A DNA stretch of 64,000 bases from Erinaceus europaeus (taxonomy: Eukaryota; Chordata; Mammalia; Eulipotyphla; Erinaceidae). The notes beneath the pieces were generated by a model. The model was not told the DNA's origin. It made no database searches and saw nothing but the letters and a program-made list of their open reading frames with translations. Location of the stretch: contig NW_026647188.1 of the NCBI RefSeq assembly GCF_950295315.1, positions 62,001-126,000 of the forward strand, written 5' to 3'. Position numbers and translations under genes: made by a program. This document shows positions 1 through 10,904 of this stretch, one piece after another. The number at the start of each line of letters is the position of its first letter. Position 1 is the first letter of the stretch.

Positions 1-2013
1 GTTTCCTAGTCTGGCAACAGACACAGTGCATCTGGTAGTTCCCAGTGCAAGCCTCAGGGCAAAAACCTATCCCTCTTCAGTGTTTTTACGTCTGAAAAGA
101 AGAAAAGTGACCAAGGGCCAAAGACAGCTACATTGGTGTCAATAAGGAGTTGTAATTTAGAATGTACCAAGTGTTTTGCAAAAAAATCACTTTATTATAA
201 ACTGTGAGTGATACTGGCATGGAAATGAGGAGACAGAATATGGCTTGTGTCAGAAAGACTTACAAACTGAGGCTCCAGTAGCCTAAGTGAAATTGCCAAC
301 ACAACAAGCCTGAGCTCAGCAGTGCTCTGGTGACTCTCTTTGTATATCTGGGCCTGTCAGTAAAATAAGTATATAAGTAAAATATTAATGAGTGAAGACA
401 GAGTGTGTGAGAGCATGTGAGAGTTAGAGACACAGATGGCGAGAAGAGAAATAGATGAGTTGGAAGGAGACCAGAATTCAAAAACCTCCTACACTGTGTT
501 CATTGATGACAGGTTCAAACCTGGCTTGTAGAGATTGTAAGGCAGCAGCTCTCATTCCCACAGACCCCAGACAGCCTGAGCCTTCACCATATGCTGTACT
601 ACCAGTCCTGACAGTAATGTGTGTGTGTGTGTGGGTGTGTGTGTGTGTTTGTCTGTCAGTGTGTGTCTGTTTGTGCTCATAACTCACCTATAGTAGTCTC
701 AGAGCATGGGTGGCAAGGTAGCCAGCCTCACATGCAACTTGTCTAAAGAGAACCTAGCTGGTTAGGGCAAGCAAGCTAGCCCAGATTCTGGCTCAACAAG
801 AATGCATATGCAAAGAGACTCTCATGGCTCGCTCTCCTGAGTTCCCGATTCAATCTCATGCCTCAATATCATCCAAACACTGCCAACAGTGGTAGCTGGG
901 GCACCCCCTCAGAATTCAGGGGCAGGACCCTGTCCAGTCACGTTTGGCTGCATACTCAGCCTCCAGCCTCCCAGTCCACTTCTCAGGGCAGCAGTTACAA
1001 GCCCCGTAAGAACCCAGAAAGAGTTCCAACATAGATGGGAACTGTGTTTGACCAAACAATAGTGGATGAACCCAGCCCCTTACACCTTCCCTTTGGTTCT
1101 GGGTAAGGCAATTGCTCCTGTGGCCTCACAATCCCTGATCACGGTGTCCTGGTGTCCACACATCACACTCAGAGAGATTCCCAGAAGTAGGCATCCATGA
1201 GTGTCCCATACAAAGTCGCTCTGCTTGCAGGAAGCACAAACCCCCTGGGCCTTTGCTATGGAGAGACAAAAGGAAGATGGATGCCTCCATTGGATGAATT
1301 AGGAGTTTCCAGTGGAGATCATATCCCTGCCCCTCACCTGAAGGCCTGGCTGCTCTAATAAAGGCAATTGGAAACACCTGTTACCACTTGGGACCTGAGG
1401 ACATAATTCTCAGGAATCACTCCAGGAGCTAGCAGGCTGGCAGATGTCCTGACCCCAGGATAGCCGTGCTCCTTTTGGGCGGGCCTTTGGCCAGAAGTGA
1501 GAATATTCCCTAGATACAAGAAAGAACTTCAGGTTTTAAAAGAATTTGAAACCCCATGAGGCACTTGGAAAAAACTTTTCACAGCCATCAAACACCTACT
1601 TTCAGAACCCTGGAAGTTTCCGTTTTGCATCAAAAATCTGGACTCTGATGTGGCCATCAGTACCACACATCCTTTACATTCGGCCCAATAGTGGGAAAGC
1701 ACAATGTGTGTGCCAGTGGGATAGAGTTTCACTTCTCTTGACCTGGGATCTCATGGAATAAGGACAAGTATGCGGTGCAGGAAATTGAGGAGGGCTGCAT
1801 TTAGGCTGAGTGTCAGCCTCAGGGCCCTGGAGAATGGGAGTCAAGCACAGAGGGCCTGGACAGCTACAGCTGGAGATGGACATATGCATGTTATATGCAG
1901 CAGGATCACTGTCTCGTCAGTTCCCCAATGTACTATGCCATATGCAGGATACTAAATAATCCAAAGGGCAAAGAAAGGAAAATTTAAACACCAGGAAGTC
2001 CGAGATCACGATG
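1..2013. repeat. Class A tandem unit, 3' end replaced by LTR element
   Basis: This is the first copy of the ~2.9-kb A unit, beginning at the anchor GTTTCCTAGTCTGGCAAC used here to phase all units. The same order of blocks recurs downstream at 8005, 10905, 40727 and elsewhere. A degenerate (TG)n/(CTGT)n tract lies at about 619-665. The copy stops at CACGATG directly beside the LTR at 2014, so the last ~0.9 kb of the unit is not in place. Short ORFs on both strands are not conserved as proteins and I do not regard them as genes. Confidence 0.85.
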
Positions 2014-2400
2014 TGCCCCAACCAGCAGGGCGATGAACAGGGGCTAGGTTCCCAATGAGACCTGAAATAAAGGAACATGAAACACGAAGAATGACAGCAA
2101 GTCAAGTTTCTGATCAAGCTGTAAAATTTTATTGTGAATACAGGCATTATAATTCTTTGGGGAAGGAGAGGGAATGCTGGAGGAGCTGGGAGGGGTAGCA
2201 AACTTCAAAGAGGAATGTTCCTTGCAACAAATGGCAGGAACCAAACTGTGTGTTGACTCACTTGTGTTGACTCACTTGATTACTGATAAATGGTTTACCT
2301 AAGGGGAAATGGCCTGCCCAGGGGTCAATTAACACTTGTCTTGAGGGGTTCCATTGTTTCAAAGCCTATCATCTATCAAGCAGAGAAATGGCTCCTGGCA
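2014..2400 (-). repeat. 3' LTR of the endogenous retroviral element
   Basis: Direct copy of 6924-7296. On the minus strand it starts TGCCAGGAGCC and ends GGGGCA. A polyadenylation signal AATAAA (minus strand) lies at 2128-2133. It is 14 bp longer than its partner because TGTTGACTCACTTG is tandemly duplicated near 2255-2282. Confidence 0.9.
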
Positions 2401-2412
2401 TATCCTCCCTTT
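2401..2412 (-). other. Polypurine tract of the LTR element
   Basis: On the minus strand AAAGGGAGGATA directly precedes the 3' LTR, the expected place and composition for the plus-strand primer of reverse transcription. Confidence 0.7.
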
Positions 2413-2772
2413 GTTATAATTTTAAATTGAGGCAGGCAATGGGTGTGAGGAGCAGAGACCCTAACAGCAGGTTTGGTGGGAGTAACCAGAGGAGGGATGT
2501 ATTGACCTGATTCCTCCTGTGGAGTGGGTGGAAAACCAACATTTCCGCATCTTATAAGGGTCTTGGTGTCTTTTTGGGGACGGGAGGCAGAGCCACAGTT
2601 TCTAGGGAAACAATTTTTGTTGCTGACACCAACCTCCATACAAATCAGGTTTGCTTCACGGGGGAATTAGAGGCGGACGATAGGGTCCTCTCCCTGCAGT
2701 GCTTTGCCTTGCACCCCTTACTGGTGTCCTTGCCCTGCCATGGTTGGATGTCTCAATGCATAATTCTGAGTT

Positions 2773-3202
2773 TTATGCCATCCAAAAAGGGGGTCTGTCA
2801 TCCTCAGGGTCAGCCAGGCCTCTGTCAGCCAAATCAAGTCTGTGATAATGTATTTGCAAAGGTTTTGATGCCAAGGAGTCAATCTGCCGTTTTATAAAAT
2901 CAGTAATCTTATTAAAAATAAAGGGTCTTAAGGTAATCGTTAACAAAATACTAATAAGAGTCTCATAAGGAGCTCTGTAGTGACTCAAGACTATTTGTGG
3001 TGGAGTCTATAACCTGTTGTGATCTGTCAAAAAATTCATGGGATGAATATATAGAGTGTCCTAGCATACCACCAGCAAGTCTAAGGGAAGCAGTCAGTGG
3101 ATGTGATGTCCAGGGGAAGAAACACAGCACGTCTGGTATTCTGGTCAGAGCCAACTGATGAAATTTTTCTTCTTCATAGAGGGTCAGCTGTGGAACAAGC
3201 AA
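2773..3202 (-). pseudogene. Retroviral env transmembrane-subunit remnant
   Basis: Two overlapping minus-strand frames next to the 3' LTR look like the end of a retroviral envelope gene. The 2963-3202 frame has a Gln/Ser/Leu-rich stretch (SQQVIDSTTNSLESLQ) like the heptad region of a transmembrane subunit. The 2773-2988 frame has a hydrophobic segment (ISILLTITLRPFIF) followed by a polar tail, like a membrane anchor and cytoplasmic tail. The two pieces lie in different frames, so at least one frameshift breaks the gene. Surface-subunit sequence upstream is not recognisable. Position, order and composition support env; the subtype is uncertain and the product cannot be functional. Confidence 0.5.
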
Positions 3203-5429
3203 AACTAGGAGGCAAGGACCAGGTAGAGAAGAATTGACGTGAAAATATAGGATGGTGTTGTACCAAAATACAGAGGAGGTACATACACATTAGAAGTCAA
3301 GGTGAGGTTCCTTGAACATCGAGGAATATTTTGAGAAAAATGAGCAGTCAATAAACATGCAAAGATGAAGTCAGCAGTGGTAGGTCAGCAGAAAGAGAAG
3401 ACTTGGATAAGCTGGTGAGGTTAGCTGGACTATATACTGCCATGGCATACTTTGTGGTAAGGACTTACCAACAGGGACTCTGTGGATTTTGCAAGAGCAA
3501 TGCCATCCACTATAATAAAAGGAAAACAAACATGAACATCCAGTGTTGATAAAAGAGAAAAGGGAAATATGTCTCTAACTGTAAAAGTGGGTGGCTTTGT
3601 CCATAAGATATAATAAATGGACAATTGAAATTTTTATAAATATTAAAAAGGTTTAGTATGTTACTTCATTGACACTTTAGCCAACTGAATACTGGGGGGT
3701 GCATTCCCCCTTTTTTTAATTAATTAAGCTTAAGGGTTTTAGTTTTTCTTGTTTGAGCTGTAGCCCACATAAATTTAGAAAAAATATCAACTGAGAGAAA
3801 AAAAGTTTTTGTTTACTAAACATGGGCAGGTGAATTACATCAATCTGTCAGAGAGCATTGGCTTTTATCAATGGAGATTAATCTTAAAAGTCTGAATAGC
3901 AAGATCTTAATTAAATAATGCAGGAGCCAGTAAAGTGCTCTCACTATCACAGGTCAAGCGTTAAAATTTTAAGAGGCTTGTAAAAAATGAGAAAAATTTA
4001 AGGATATGAGTGACTTTAGGAGTCATCACACACCCATAAATAAAAAATTTAAAATGTTTAGTTTTAAATCTCACCATATGAGCAGTCAGTTCTTCATGTG
4101 CAGATGTACCTATAATTATTTACTTAGGGAGAGAACTTGTACCAAGTTAATTGATGGTCTAATGGTTAGAATTGACTTGTTTTTTTTTCTATGATTTTAG
4201 AAGGCTCTTTATTAGAATATACCAATATGTTATAGAAAGCCAATACCTAATGTGTTGACATGATAAAATGTTTACCTGTTTTTTGGCATTATTTTAAACT
4301 GATTAGACAGTTTAAGCACACTATTATACCTTTAGTTTATTAAGATCTTTACTCATCACAAGGCTATCATGAGTAAGCATAGATATAAATATATTTTACT
4401 CTTTAGAACTCTAATATGGCAACTTAAAAGGCTAAAATAAAACCTCATAGTTTAAATGTTCAAAATATTAATTTTCTTTAAATCAGGATTTGCCAAAACA
4501 AATCTTCTATCAGACCAAAAACACAATGTATTACCTTAATTTATCAAGAATAAACCTCTGGCAGTGTCTTAAAACAAACCAGATAATTTTTAAAAGCAGA
4601 AAGATATAAAGAGGAAAACCAGCGCAAGAGCCTCTGGCATGTAAATGATTAACATAACTATTGTGTTATCTTTTACTAAACCAAGCCAGTCTTAAAAACA
4701 ATTTTAAGTAAAATGTTATACTTTGTTTGCTAGGACCTTTGTTTATCACAAAGCTATCACACCCTTAGGGCAGCTATGAACAAGGGTGGGTACACAACTT
4801 AATTGATCTTTCACTTTGATTTGGATAGGTAACTTAACAAGCTAAGATAAACCTTATAGCTGAAATGTTAAAATAAATTTTTACTGTTAAAAATTTTTTA
4901 GATGACCACTTTACACTAAATAATTTTGTTGAATCACATCTGTTGAATAAAAATTTTTTATCAGGCCAGGAATAGCACGTTTAACCCTTTTTTTCCTGGC
5001 AAGGCCACTGCTCTACACTGACTGGGTTATTAGAAAGTCAGTTCAAGCATGGAATTAAATTAACAAACAGTGGCAGTTGATATTGGGGTGCTGGTAATAT
5101 CTACAATTTTCACAAGAGTGAGAGAGACTACAGAGGCATTTTACCATGCCTAGATATCTCAGAAAATCTTTTTAACTAATGAATTGATGCTGATATTAGC
5201 TATCAGAAGGACAAAACTCTCCTATATTTTACTCTGGTAAAGGTGTGCCAACTCTATGAGTCTGGATATTTAAAACCATATTTAGCTTAATTAAATCTTA
5301 TTTAAAACTTAAAACAACCTTTAGTTACTTAGGGGTTAACACACATTAATGAAAACAAGGTTAGCACAGACCTAAAACACATTTTTGGTGAAGAGAAAAA
5401 TTTTCCCTTTGAAAAACCGCTTTGGTTTT
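3203..5429 (-). other. AT-rich internal region of LTR element, no gene recognised
   Basis: About 2.2 kb of very AT-rich sequence occupies the place where capsid, protease, reverse transcriptase and integrase would lie. I see no zinc knuckle, protease DTG, reverse transcriptase YXDD or integrase motif in either strand, and open frames are short. It may be heavily decayed env/pol, captured host DNA, or a nested insertion. Confidence 0.5.
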
Positions 5430-5600
5430 TGGATTCCTAACTCACAGCCTATCTATGCAGGAGGGGCGTTAGTGGCTAGGGAATGATTGACTGCAGTCTT
5501 TGCCAATCTGTGGAGCAGGGGCTCTGTGCCGTGATTGGCTGTGAGGGCGGAACAGGCGGGCTTAGTTTACCGCTGCACCGCCATGCAGAGAAAAATCTTT
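5430..5600. promoter_or_regulatory. GC-richer promoter-like patch inside LTR element
   Basis: This patch stands out from the AT-rich DNA around it. It contains GATTGGCT (5533-5540, minus strand AGCCAATC, a canonical NF-Y/CCAAT box), a GC box GGGCGG at 5545-5550, and a plus-strand CCAAT at 5503-5507. It is not part of either LTR. It could be leader sequence of the element or a captured host promoter fragment. Motif evidence only. Confidence 0.3.
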
Positions 5601-5857
5601 GAAAATTTTTTTCTGGGCTAAGGTACATTTTACAGTTTTAAAGAAAGTGGTCTAATCAGTATTATTGGCCAAGTCAAGGACCGGAGCACAAAACGGAGGG
5701 GTGGTGGTGTAGGGAGGCAGTCTGGACAAGGAAGGGCATAGGGGTTAGGGTTAGCCAGTTTGAGTCTGGCTCCAAGTAACAGGGAAAGTCAAAACCGGGT
5801 TTGATTTGGTTTGTTTAGTCTTAGTTTAGTTTTAGGGATTGGGTTTAGGTTTTTTGG

Positions 5858-6346
5858 TTAGGCTAAAAATGTAAGCTCTTCTGTAACTGCAGCTATTTCT
5901 TTCATTAATTGAAGCTGCTCTCTCGGGTCAGCAAGGACCTTGCGGAGGGTGGAAATTCCTGTAAGGGCTCCTGAGCGTGCCCACCTGACAGAAGGATTGT
6001 CAAGGAGAGGGTCAAGCTGGAGTGCAGGGACACAGATATAGGGAGGGGAATTAAAGGGAGGAAGACACCAATCCGGATTGTAGTATCTGGCAGCCTCTTT
6101 TTCTAGCAAAGCCTCATTCTCCATGGGAAGTGCTTCAGGAGAGGGAAGGTTTTGTAAAACTGGATAGAGGCGGGGGAAAGAATGCTGGGTTTCATTCTCA
6201 TGTGAATTAGCAATAGGAGAGTCAATTGAGGGAACTTTAGTAAGTGCAGTGGGACCTGTAGGGAGGGGAATAGGGCTTTTACTTTCATCAGGTGCTTGGA
6301 GGCTTTTATTTTGACTGGGTACTGGGGGATCAAGATCAATAATCAC
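5858..6346 (-). pseudogene. Retroviral gag, phosphoprotein-like segment
   Basis: A 162-residue minus-strand open frame, rich in proline and serine in its first half (PPVPSQ, PIPLPTGP), with PFNSPPYIC further on and a charged C-terminal third (DPREQLQLMKEI). It lies just downstream of the matrix remnant, as the region between matrix and capsid does in betaretroviral Gag. It is in a different frame from the matrix segment, so a frameshift separates them. It ends in a stop at 5858 with no capsid homology following. Position and composition are the main evidence. Confidence 0.5.
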
Positions 6347-6485
6347 AGAAGGGCATGGGGTGGGGACTTTGTCCTGGACGGTGGAGTAGAAAGTTGCAGG
6401 AGGACCTTTTCACCCTCTGTAATAGGTTTTTAATATTGGGGTGGTTATTATAGATTTTTAAGATATCATTAATTAAATTCCAGTA

Positions 6486-6726
6486 TCAAAAGGCAGAAAC
6501 AGGTACACGTTCAGGACCAAAAGACTGATAGTGATCCTTAAGACAGTCACCAATTCTCCTCCAACGCTTCTCATCTATAGTGCCTTCCTGGGGGAACCAG
6601 GGGCAAATATTTCCAATATAATCAAAAAACTTCTTTAATTCTTTCTTTTTAACCCTATTTATTCGTGTCTTGAGTGACTCCTTGAGTCCTTTAATGAATA
6701 AATAGTTTGCTGAATTCATGTCCCAT
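6486..6726 (-). pseudogene. Retroviral gag matrix-domain remnant
   Basis: The minus-strand frame 6719-6486 (77 residues) has the matrix hallmark [11 protein letters not shown] followed by [13 protein letters not shown], which I recognise as typical of D-type/betaretroviral Gag matrix domains. The likely native start is the ATG at 6726-6724, followed by a Gly codon as expected for N-myristoylation. It is in another frame than the rest, so a frameshift lies in the first dozen codons. A TGA stop ends the open frame at 6488-6486, and matrix-like sequence (Trp-Asn-Leu) continues beyond it. With at least two breaks here and another before the phosphoprotein region, no Gag can be made. Confidence 0.75.
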
Positions 6727-6901
6727 GGTATTGCTTACCTCAGCCTCTGTGACACTCTCCTCCAAATGCGACTCATGGTTGGGTATCCGTGGCGATCTAT
6801 GCGAGTCTTTGCGTTACCCCCTCAGACCACGGTGACTCAGTGAATTCGGGTAGGCCTACCCTCTTGATCAGTGGAGTTTCTAGGTCCAGAAGGCTTATTC
6901 A

Positions 6902-6920
6902 CCCCAAGTTCCGGGCGCCA
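6902..6920 (-). other. Primer binding site, tRNA-Lys type
   Basis: Three bases inside the 5' LTR, the minus strand reads TGGCGCCCGGAACTTGGGG. The first nine bases match primer binding sites for lysine tRNA; the remainder matches only with an extra G and substitutions. Position beside the LTR makes the function clear even though the exact tRNA isoacceptor is not. Confidence 0.75.
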
Positions 6921-6923
6921 GAA

Positions 6924-7296
6924 TGCCCCGACCAGCAGGGCGGTGAACAGGGGCTAGGAAGCCAATGAGATCTGAAATGAAGGAACATGAGACACGAAGA
7001 ATGACAGCAAGTTAAGTTTCTGATCAAGCTGTAAATTTTTATTTTGAATACAGGCATTATAAGGCTTTGGGGAAGGAGAGGGAATGCTGGAGGAGGGGGG
7101 AGGGGGAGAAAACTTCAAAGAGGACTGTTCCTTGCAACAAATGGCAGGAACCAAACTGTGTGTTGACTCACTTGAATACTGATAAATGCTATACCTAAGG
7201 GGAAATGGCCTGCCCAGGGGGGAATTAACACTTGTCTTGAGGGGTTCCATTGTATCAAAGCTTATCATCTATCAAGCAGATAAATGGCTCCTGGCA
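6924..7296 (-). repeat. 5' LTR of the endogenous retroviral element
   Basis: On the minus strand it runs from TGCCAGGAGCC at 7296 to GGGGCA at 6924. A TATA-like CCTTATAAT is followed about 15 bases on by AATAAA (7043-7038), then a GT/T-rich R-U5-like stretch. This close TATA-polyA spacing is seen in short class II LTRs. Its outer edge abuts an inverted piece of satellite, unlike the other LTR. Confidence 0.9.
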
Positions 7297-7647
7297 GGAC
7301 CCAAAGGGGAGGTGTAAGGGGACGGGTTCATCCACTATTGTATGGTCAAACACAGTTCCCATCTATGTTGAGATACAGCTCTTTCTGGGTTCTTTCTGGG
7401 AATGTAATCTGCTGTCCACTGAGAAGTGGACTGGGAGCCTGGAGGCTGAGTATGCAGCCAAACGTGACTGGACAGGGTCCTGCCCCTGAATTCTGAGGGG
7501 TGCCTCAGCTTCCCCCGATGGCAGTGTTTGGATGATAGTGAGGCATGAGATTGAATCTGGAACTCAGGAGAGAAAGACATGAGAGTCCCTTTGCATATGC
7601 ATTCTTACTTAGCCAGAATCTGGGCTAGCTGGCTTTCTGAGACACTG
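7297..7647 (-). repeat. Inverted class A segment plus 10-bp filler
   Basis: 7297-7637 is the reverse complement of an internal part of the A unit (equivalent to about 8762-9099 of the next unit): it reads GGACCCAAAGGGGAGG through GGGCTAGCTGGCTTTC. Bases 7638-7647 (TGAGACACTG) are not templated at this point. Normal orientation resumes at CATTACTACC. The forward version of the same segment is still present in the first unit (about 763-1101), so this is an inverted duplicate rather than a simple inversion. Confidence 0.85.
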
Positions 7648-7712
7648 CATTACTACCCTAATGCAGAGCTGTGCAGGTCTCTAGCTAAAAATATTTTCAG
7701 ATCTCTACATGT

Positions 7713-7786
<74 letters not shown>

Positions 7787-8004
7787 AAGGAGAGACTGAT
7801 GTAGTCATTTTCTACAATGGATTCAATATGACATTCAGAAAATTGATTGCTAAAACTTGGAGAGAAACTGTGCATCAGGAAAAGAATTGTCCAAAGGAGT
7901 AAAATCTAAAAATCATTAGCTATATGCAGCTCCAACGGGACAGAGCGAAAAAGGATTGAGAAGGAACTCATCAAGGAGACTCTCCACATGGACAGGCACC
8001 ACAA
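7648..8004. repeat. 3' end of a class A unit
   Basis: Forward-orientation tail of an A unit, with a long (TA)n(GA)n compound microsatellite at 7716-7783 and the conserved block TGATGTAGTCATTTTCTACAA just after it. It joins the next unit at the GTTTCCTAG anchor. Confidence 0.85.
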
Positions 8005-10904
8005 GTTTCCTAGTCTGGCAACAGACACAGTGAATCTGTTAGTTCCCAGTGCAAGCCTCAGGGCAAAAACCTCTCCCTCTTCAGTGTTTTTACATCTGAA
8101 AAGAAGAAATGTGACCAAGGGCCAAAGAGAGCTACAATGGTGTCAATATTGAGCTGTAAATCAGAATGTACCAAGTATTTGAAAAAAATCACTTTATTAT
8201 AAACTCTGAGTGATACTGGCATGGAAATTAGGAGACAGAATATGGCTTGTGTCAGAAAGACTTACAAACTGAGGCTCCAGTAGCCTAGGTGAAATCGCCA
8301 ACACAACAAGCCATAGCTCAGCAGTGCTCTGGTAACTCTCTTTGTATATCTGGGCCTGTCAGTAAAATAAGTATATAAGTAAAATATTAATGACTGAAGA
8401 CAGAGTGTGTGAGAGCATGTGAGAGTTAGAGACAGAGAAGGCGAGAAGAGAAATAGATGAGTTGGAAAGAGACCAGAATTAAAAAACCTCCAACACTGTG
8501 TTCATTGATGACAGGTTCAAAGCTGGCTTGTAGAGATTGTAAGGCAGCAGCTCTCATGCCCACAGACCTCAGACAGCCCCAGCCTTCACCATATGCTGTA
8601 CTACCAGACTTGACAGTAATGTGTGTGTGTGTATGTGACTGTCTGTCTGTCTGTGTGTGTCTGTGTGTGGTCAGAACTCACCTATAGTAGTCTAAGAGCA
8701 TGGGTGGCAAGGTAGCCAGCCTCAACTGCAACTTATGTACAGATAACCTAGCTGGTTAGGGAAAGCCAGATAGCCCAGATTCTGCCTAAGCAAGAATGCT
8801 TATGCATAGGGACTCTCATGTCTTGCTCTCCTGAGTTCCCGATTCAATCTCATGCCTCACTATCATCCAAACACTGCCAAAGGGGGAAGCTCGGACACCC
8901 CTCATAATTCAGGGGCAGGACCCTGTCCATTCACGTTTGGCTGCATACTCAGCCTCCAGGCTCCCAGTCCTCTTCTCAGTGGAAGCAGATTACAAGCCCA
9001 GAAAGAACCCAGAAAAAGCTGTGTCTCAACATAGATGGGAACTGTTTTTGACCAACCAATAGTGGATGAACCCGGCCCCTTACACCTCCCTTTTGGGTCC
9101 TGCTAAGGCAATTGCTCCAGTGGCCTCACAATCCCAGATCATGGTGTCCTGGTGTCCACACATCACACTCCGAGAGATTCCCAGAAGTAGGCATCCATGT
9201 GTGTCCCATACAAAGTCGCTCTGCTTGCAGGATGCACAAATTCCCCAGGCCCTTGCTTTGGAGAGACCAAAGGAAGATGGATGCCTCCATTGGCTGAATT
9301 AGGAGCTTCCAGTGGAGATCACAGCCCCGCCCCTCAACTGAGGGTCTGGCTGCTGCTAATAAAGGCAATTGGAAACACCTGTTACCACTTGGGACCTGAG
9401 GACATACTCAGGATTCCCTCCAGGAGCTAGCAGTCTGGCAGACCTCCTGAGCCCAGCATAGCTGTGCTCCTAGTTGGGAGGGCCAGAGGTGAGAATATTA
9501 CCTAGATATAAGAAAGAACTTAAGGGTTTCAAAAGGATTTGAAACCCCATGAGGAACTTGGAAAAGACATTTAACATCCATCAAAAAACCCTCTTGCTGA
9601 CCCCTGGAAGCTTCCGTTTTGTGTGGAAAATCTGGACACTGGTGTGGCCATCAGTACCACAGATCCTTTACATTGGGCCCAATAGAGGGAAAGCACAATG
9701 TGTGTGCCAGGGTGGTAGAGTTTCACTTCTCTTGACCTGGGCTCTCATGGAATAAGGACAAGAATGTGGTGCAGGAAATTGAGGAGGGCTACATTTAGGC
9801 TGAGTGTCAGCCTCAGGGCCCTGGAGAATGGGAGTCAAGCACAGAGGGCCTGGACAGCTGCAGCTGGAGATGGACATATGCCTGTTACCTGCAGCAGGAT
9901 TGCTGTCTCCTCAGTTCCCCAATGTACTACGCCATATGCAGGAGACGGAATAATCCAAAGGGCAAAGAAAGGAAAATTTCAACACCAGGAATTCTGAGTT
10001 CACGATGCATGCACTAACTTCCATAAGGGCCCACCCAGTGAAGAAGGCACGTAGAGACAGTCAGAGAGACAGGATGACAGAGACAGAAAAGGACTGAAAT
10101 TCTGGCCCTGTGTTGATCAGTGCCAAAGCACTGAAGACAAACCCTCCATGCCCATGCATACTTCTAACAAGTGGCATTGTGATTTTATGTTTGTGAGGAA
10201 AGGTTACACTTAGAACATCTAGGTCTTAGCCCACTCTGAGAAGCAACACTTGGCCTGCAGCCCACTCTCCAAAACTGCCCTCACCTCTCCAATTTCGATG
10301 TACTCTTAGTGATGCTCCAGCCAAGATGCAGGCTGGCGTATTGCATCTCCCTGGTCCAGACTCAGACTGTCCTGTGTGCAGAGAACTGCACTATGTCTAT
10401 TTCTTCTTTGATTTACAGTTTTGGGATAGGACTTGGTGGACAAAAAGAGCAAGAGGGAAGTAGATGATTTGGCAGCAATAGTTTGTGCTGAGAGATATTT
10501 GTAGAGTGATAAGAGGTATACGAATGGCTCTGTGAGATGTTTCTCATGACTTTGGCTCAGAAGGGCCAGGTGTATCCTCATTACTACCCTAATCCAGAGC
10601 TGTGCAGGTCTCTAGATAAAAAATATTTTCAGATCTCTACAGGTTATATGTATATATATATTTATAGAGAGAGAGAGACAGAGAGAGAGTGAGACACTGA
10701 TGTAGTCAATTTCTACAATGCATTCTATTTGACATTCAGACAATTGATTGCTAAAACCTGGAGAGAAACTGTGCATCAGGAAAAGAATTGTCCAAAGGAG
10801 TAAAATCTCAAAATCATTAGCTATATGCAGCTCCAATGGGACAGAGTGAAAAAGCTTGAGAAGGAACTCATCAAGGAGACTCTCCACATGCACAGGCACC
10901 ACAA
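8005..10904. repeat. Class A tandem unit, 2.90 kb
   Basis: A complete A unit and a good reference copy. In order: head block with TTTATTATAAACTCTGAG; a (TG)n/(CTGT)n tract at about 8620-8665; a mid block with a GC box (CCCCGCCCC near 9327) and AATAAAGG near 9358; a tail block; (TA)n(GA)n at about 10648-10690; and the terminal block ending CAGGCACCACAAG. The plus strand carries a strong splice-acceptor-like TTCTTCTTTGATTTACAG ending at 10418. No open frame long or conserved enough to be a gene. Confidence 0.85.

Larger units (their letters stand above)
2014..7296 (-). mobile_element. Betaretrovirus-like endogenous LTR element, minus strand, defective
   Basis: A 5.28-kb element bounded by two direct LTRs (387 and 373 bp, TG...CA ends on the minus strand). 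Reading the minus strand from 7296 to 2014 it has: 5' LTR, tRNA-Lys-like primer binding site, gag matrix and phosphoprotein remnants, a long AT-rich stretch with no recognisable capsid, protease or polymerase, an env transmembrane remnant, a polypurine tract and the 3' LTR. That structure resembles non-autonomous elements such as mouse ETn, which keep LTRs and packaging signals but lose most genes. The matrix remnant places it with class II (betaretrovirus-like) elements. No matching 6-bp target duplication is visible: the flanks are CACGATG on the left and GGACCC on the right. By eye the LTRs differ at roughly 26 of 373 aligned positions, so the element is old or chimeric. Confidence 0.85.

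Noticed and set aside
455..682. Family of plus-strand ORFs starting MSWKETRIQKPPTLCSLMTGS across the A heads
   Set aside because: Each ends in poly-(Cys-Val) from the (TG)n tract, and many copies are shifted or stopped. A repeat artefact, not a gene family.
5741..5757. Telomere-like GGGTTAGGGTTAG
   Set aside because: Only two imperfect copies inside the LTR element. Too short to be an interstitial telomeric tract.
2014..7296. Possible functional endogenous provirus
   Set aside because: Matrix, phosphoprotein and env pieces are all in disrupted frames, and capsid, protease and polymerase are absent.
7716..7783. (TA)n as a promoter TATA region
   Set aside because: A pure dinucleotide microsatellite that varies in length between copies. 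No initiator or CCAAT context nearby.
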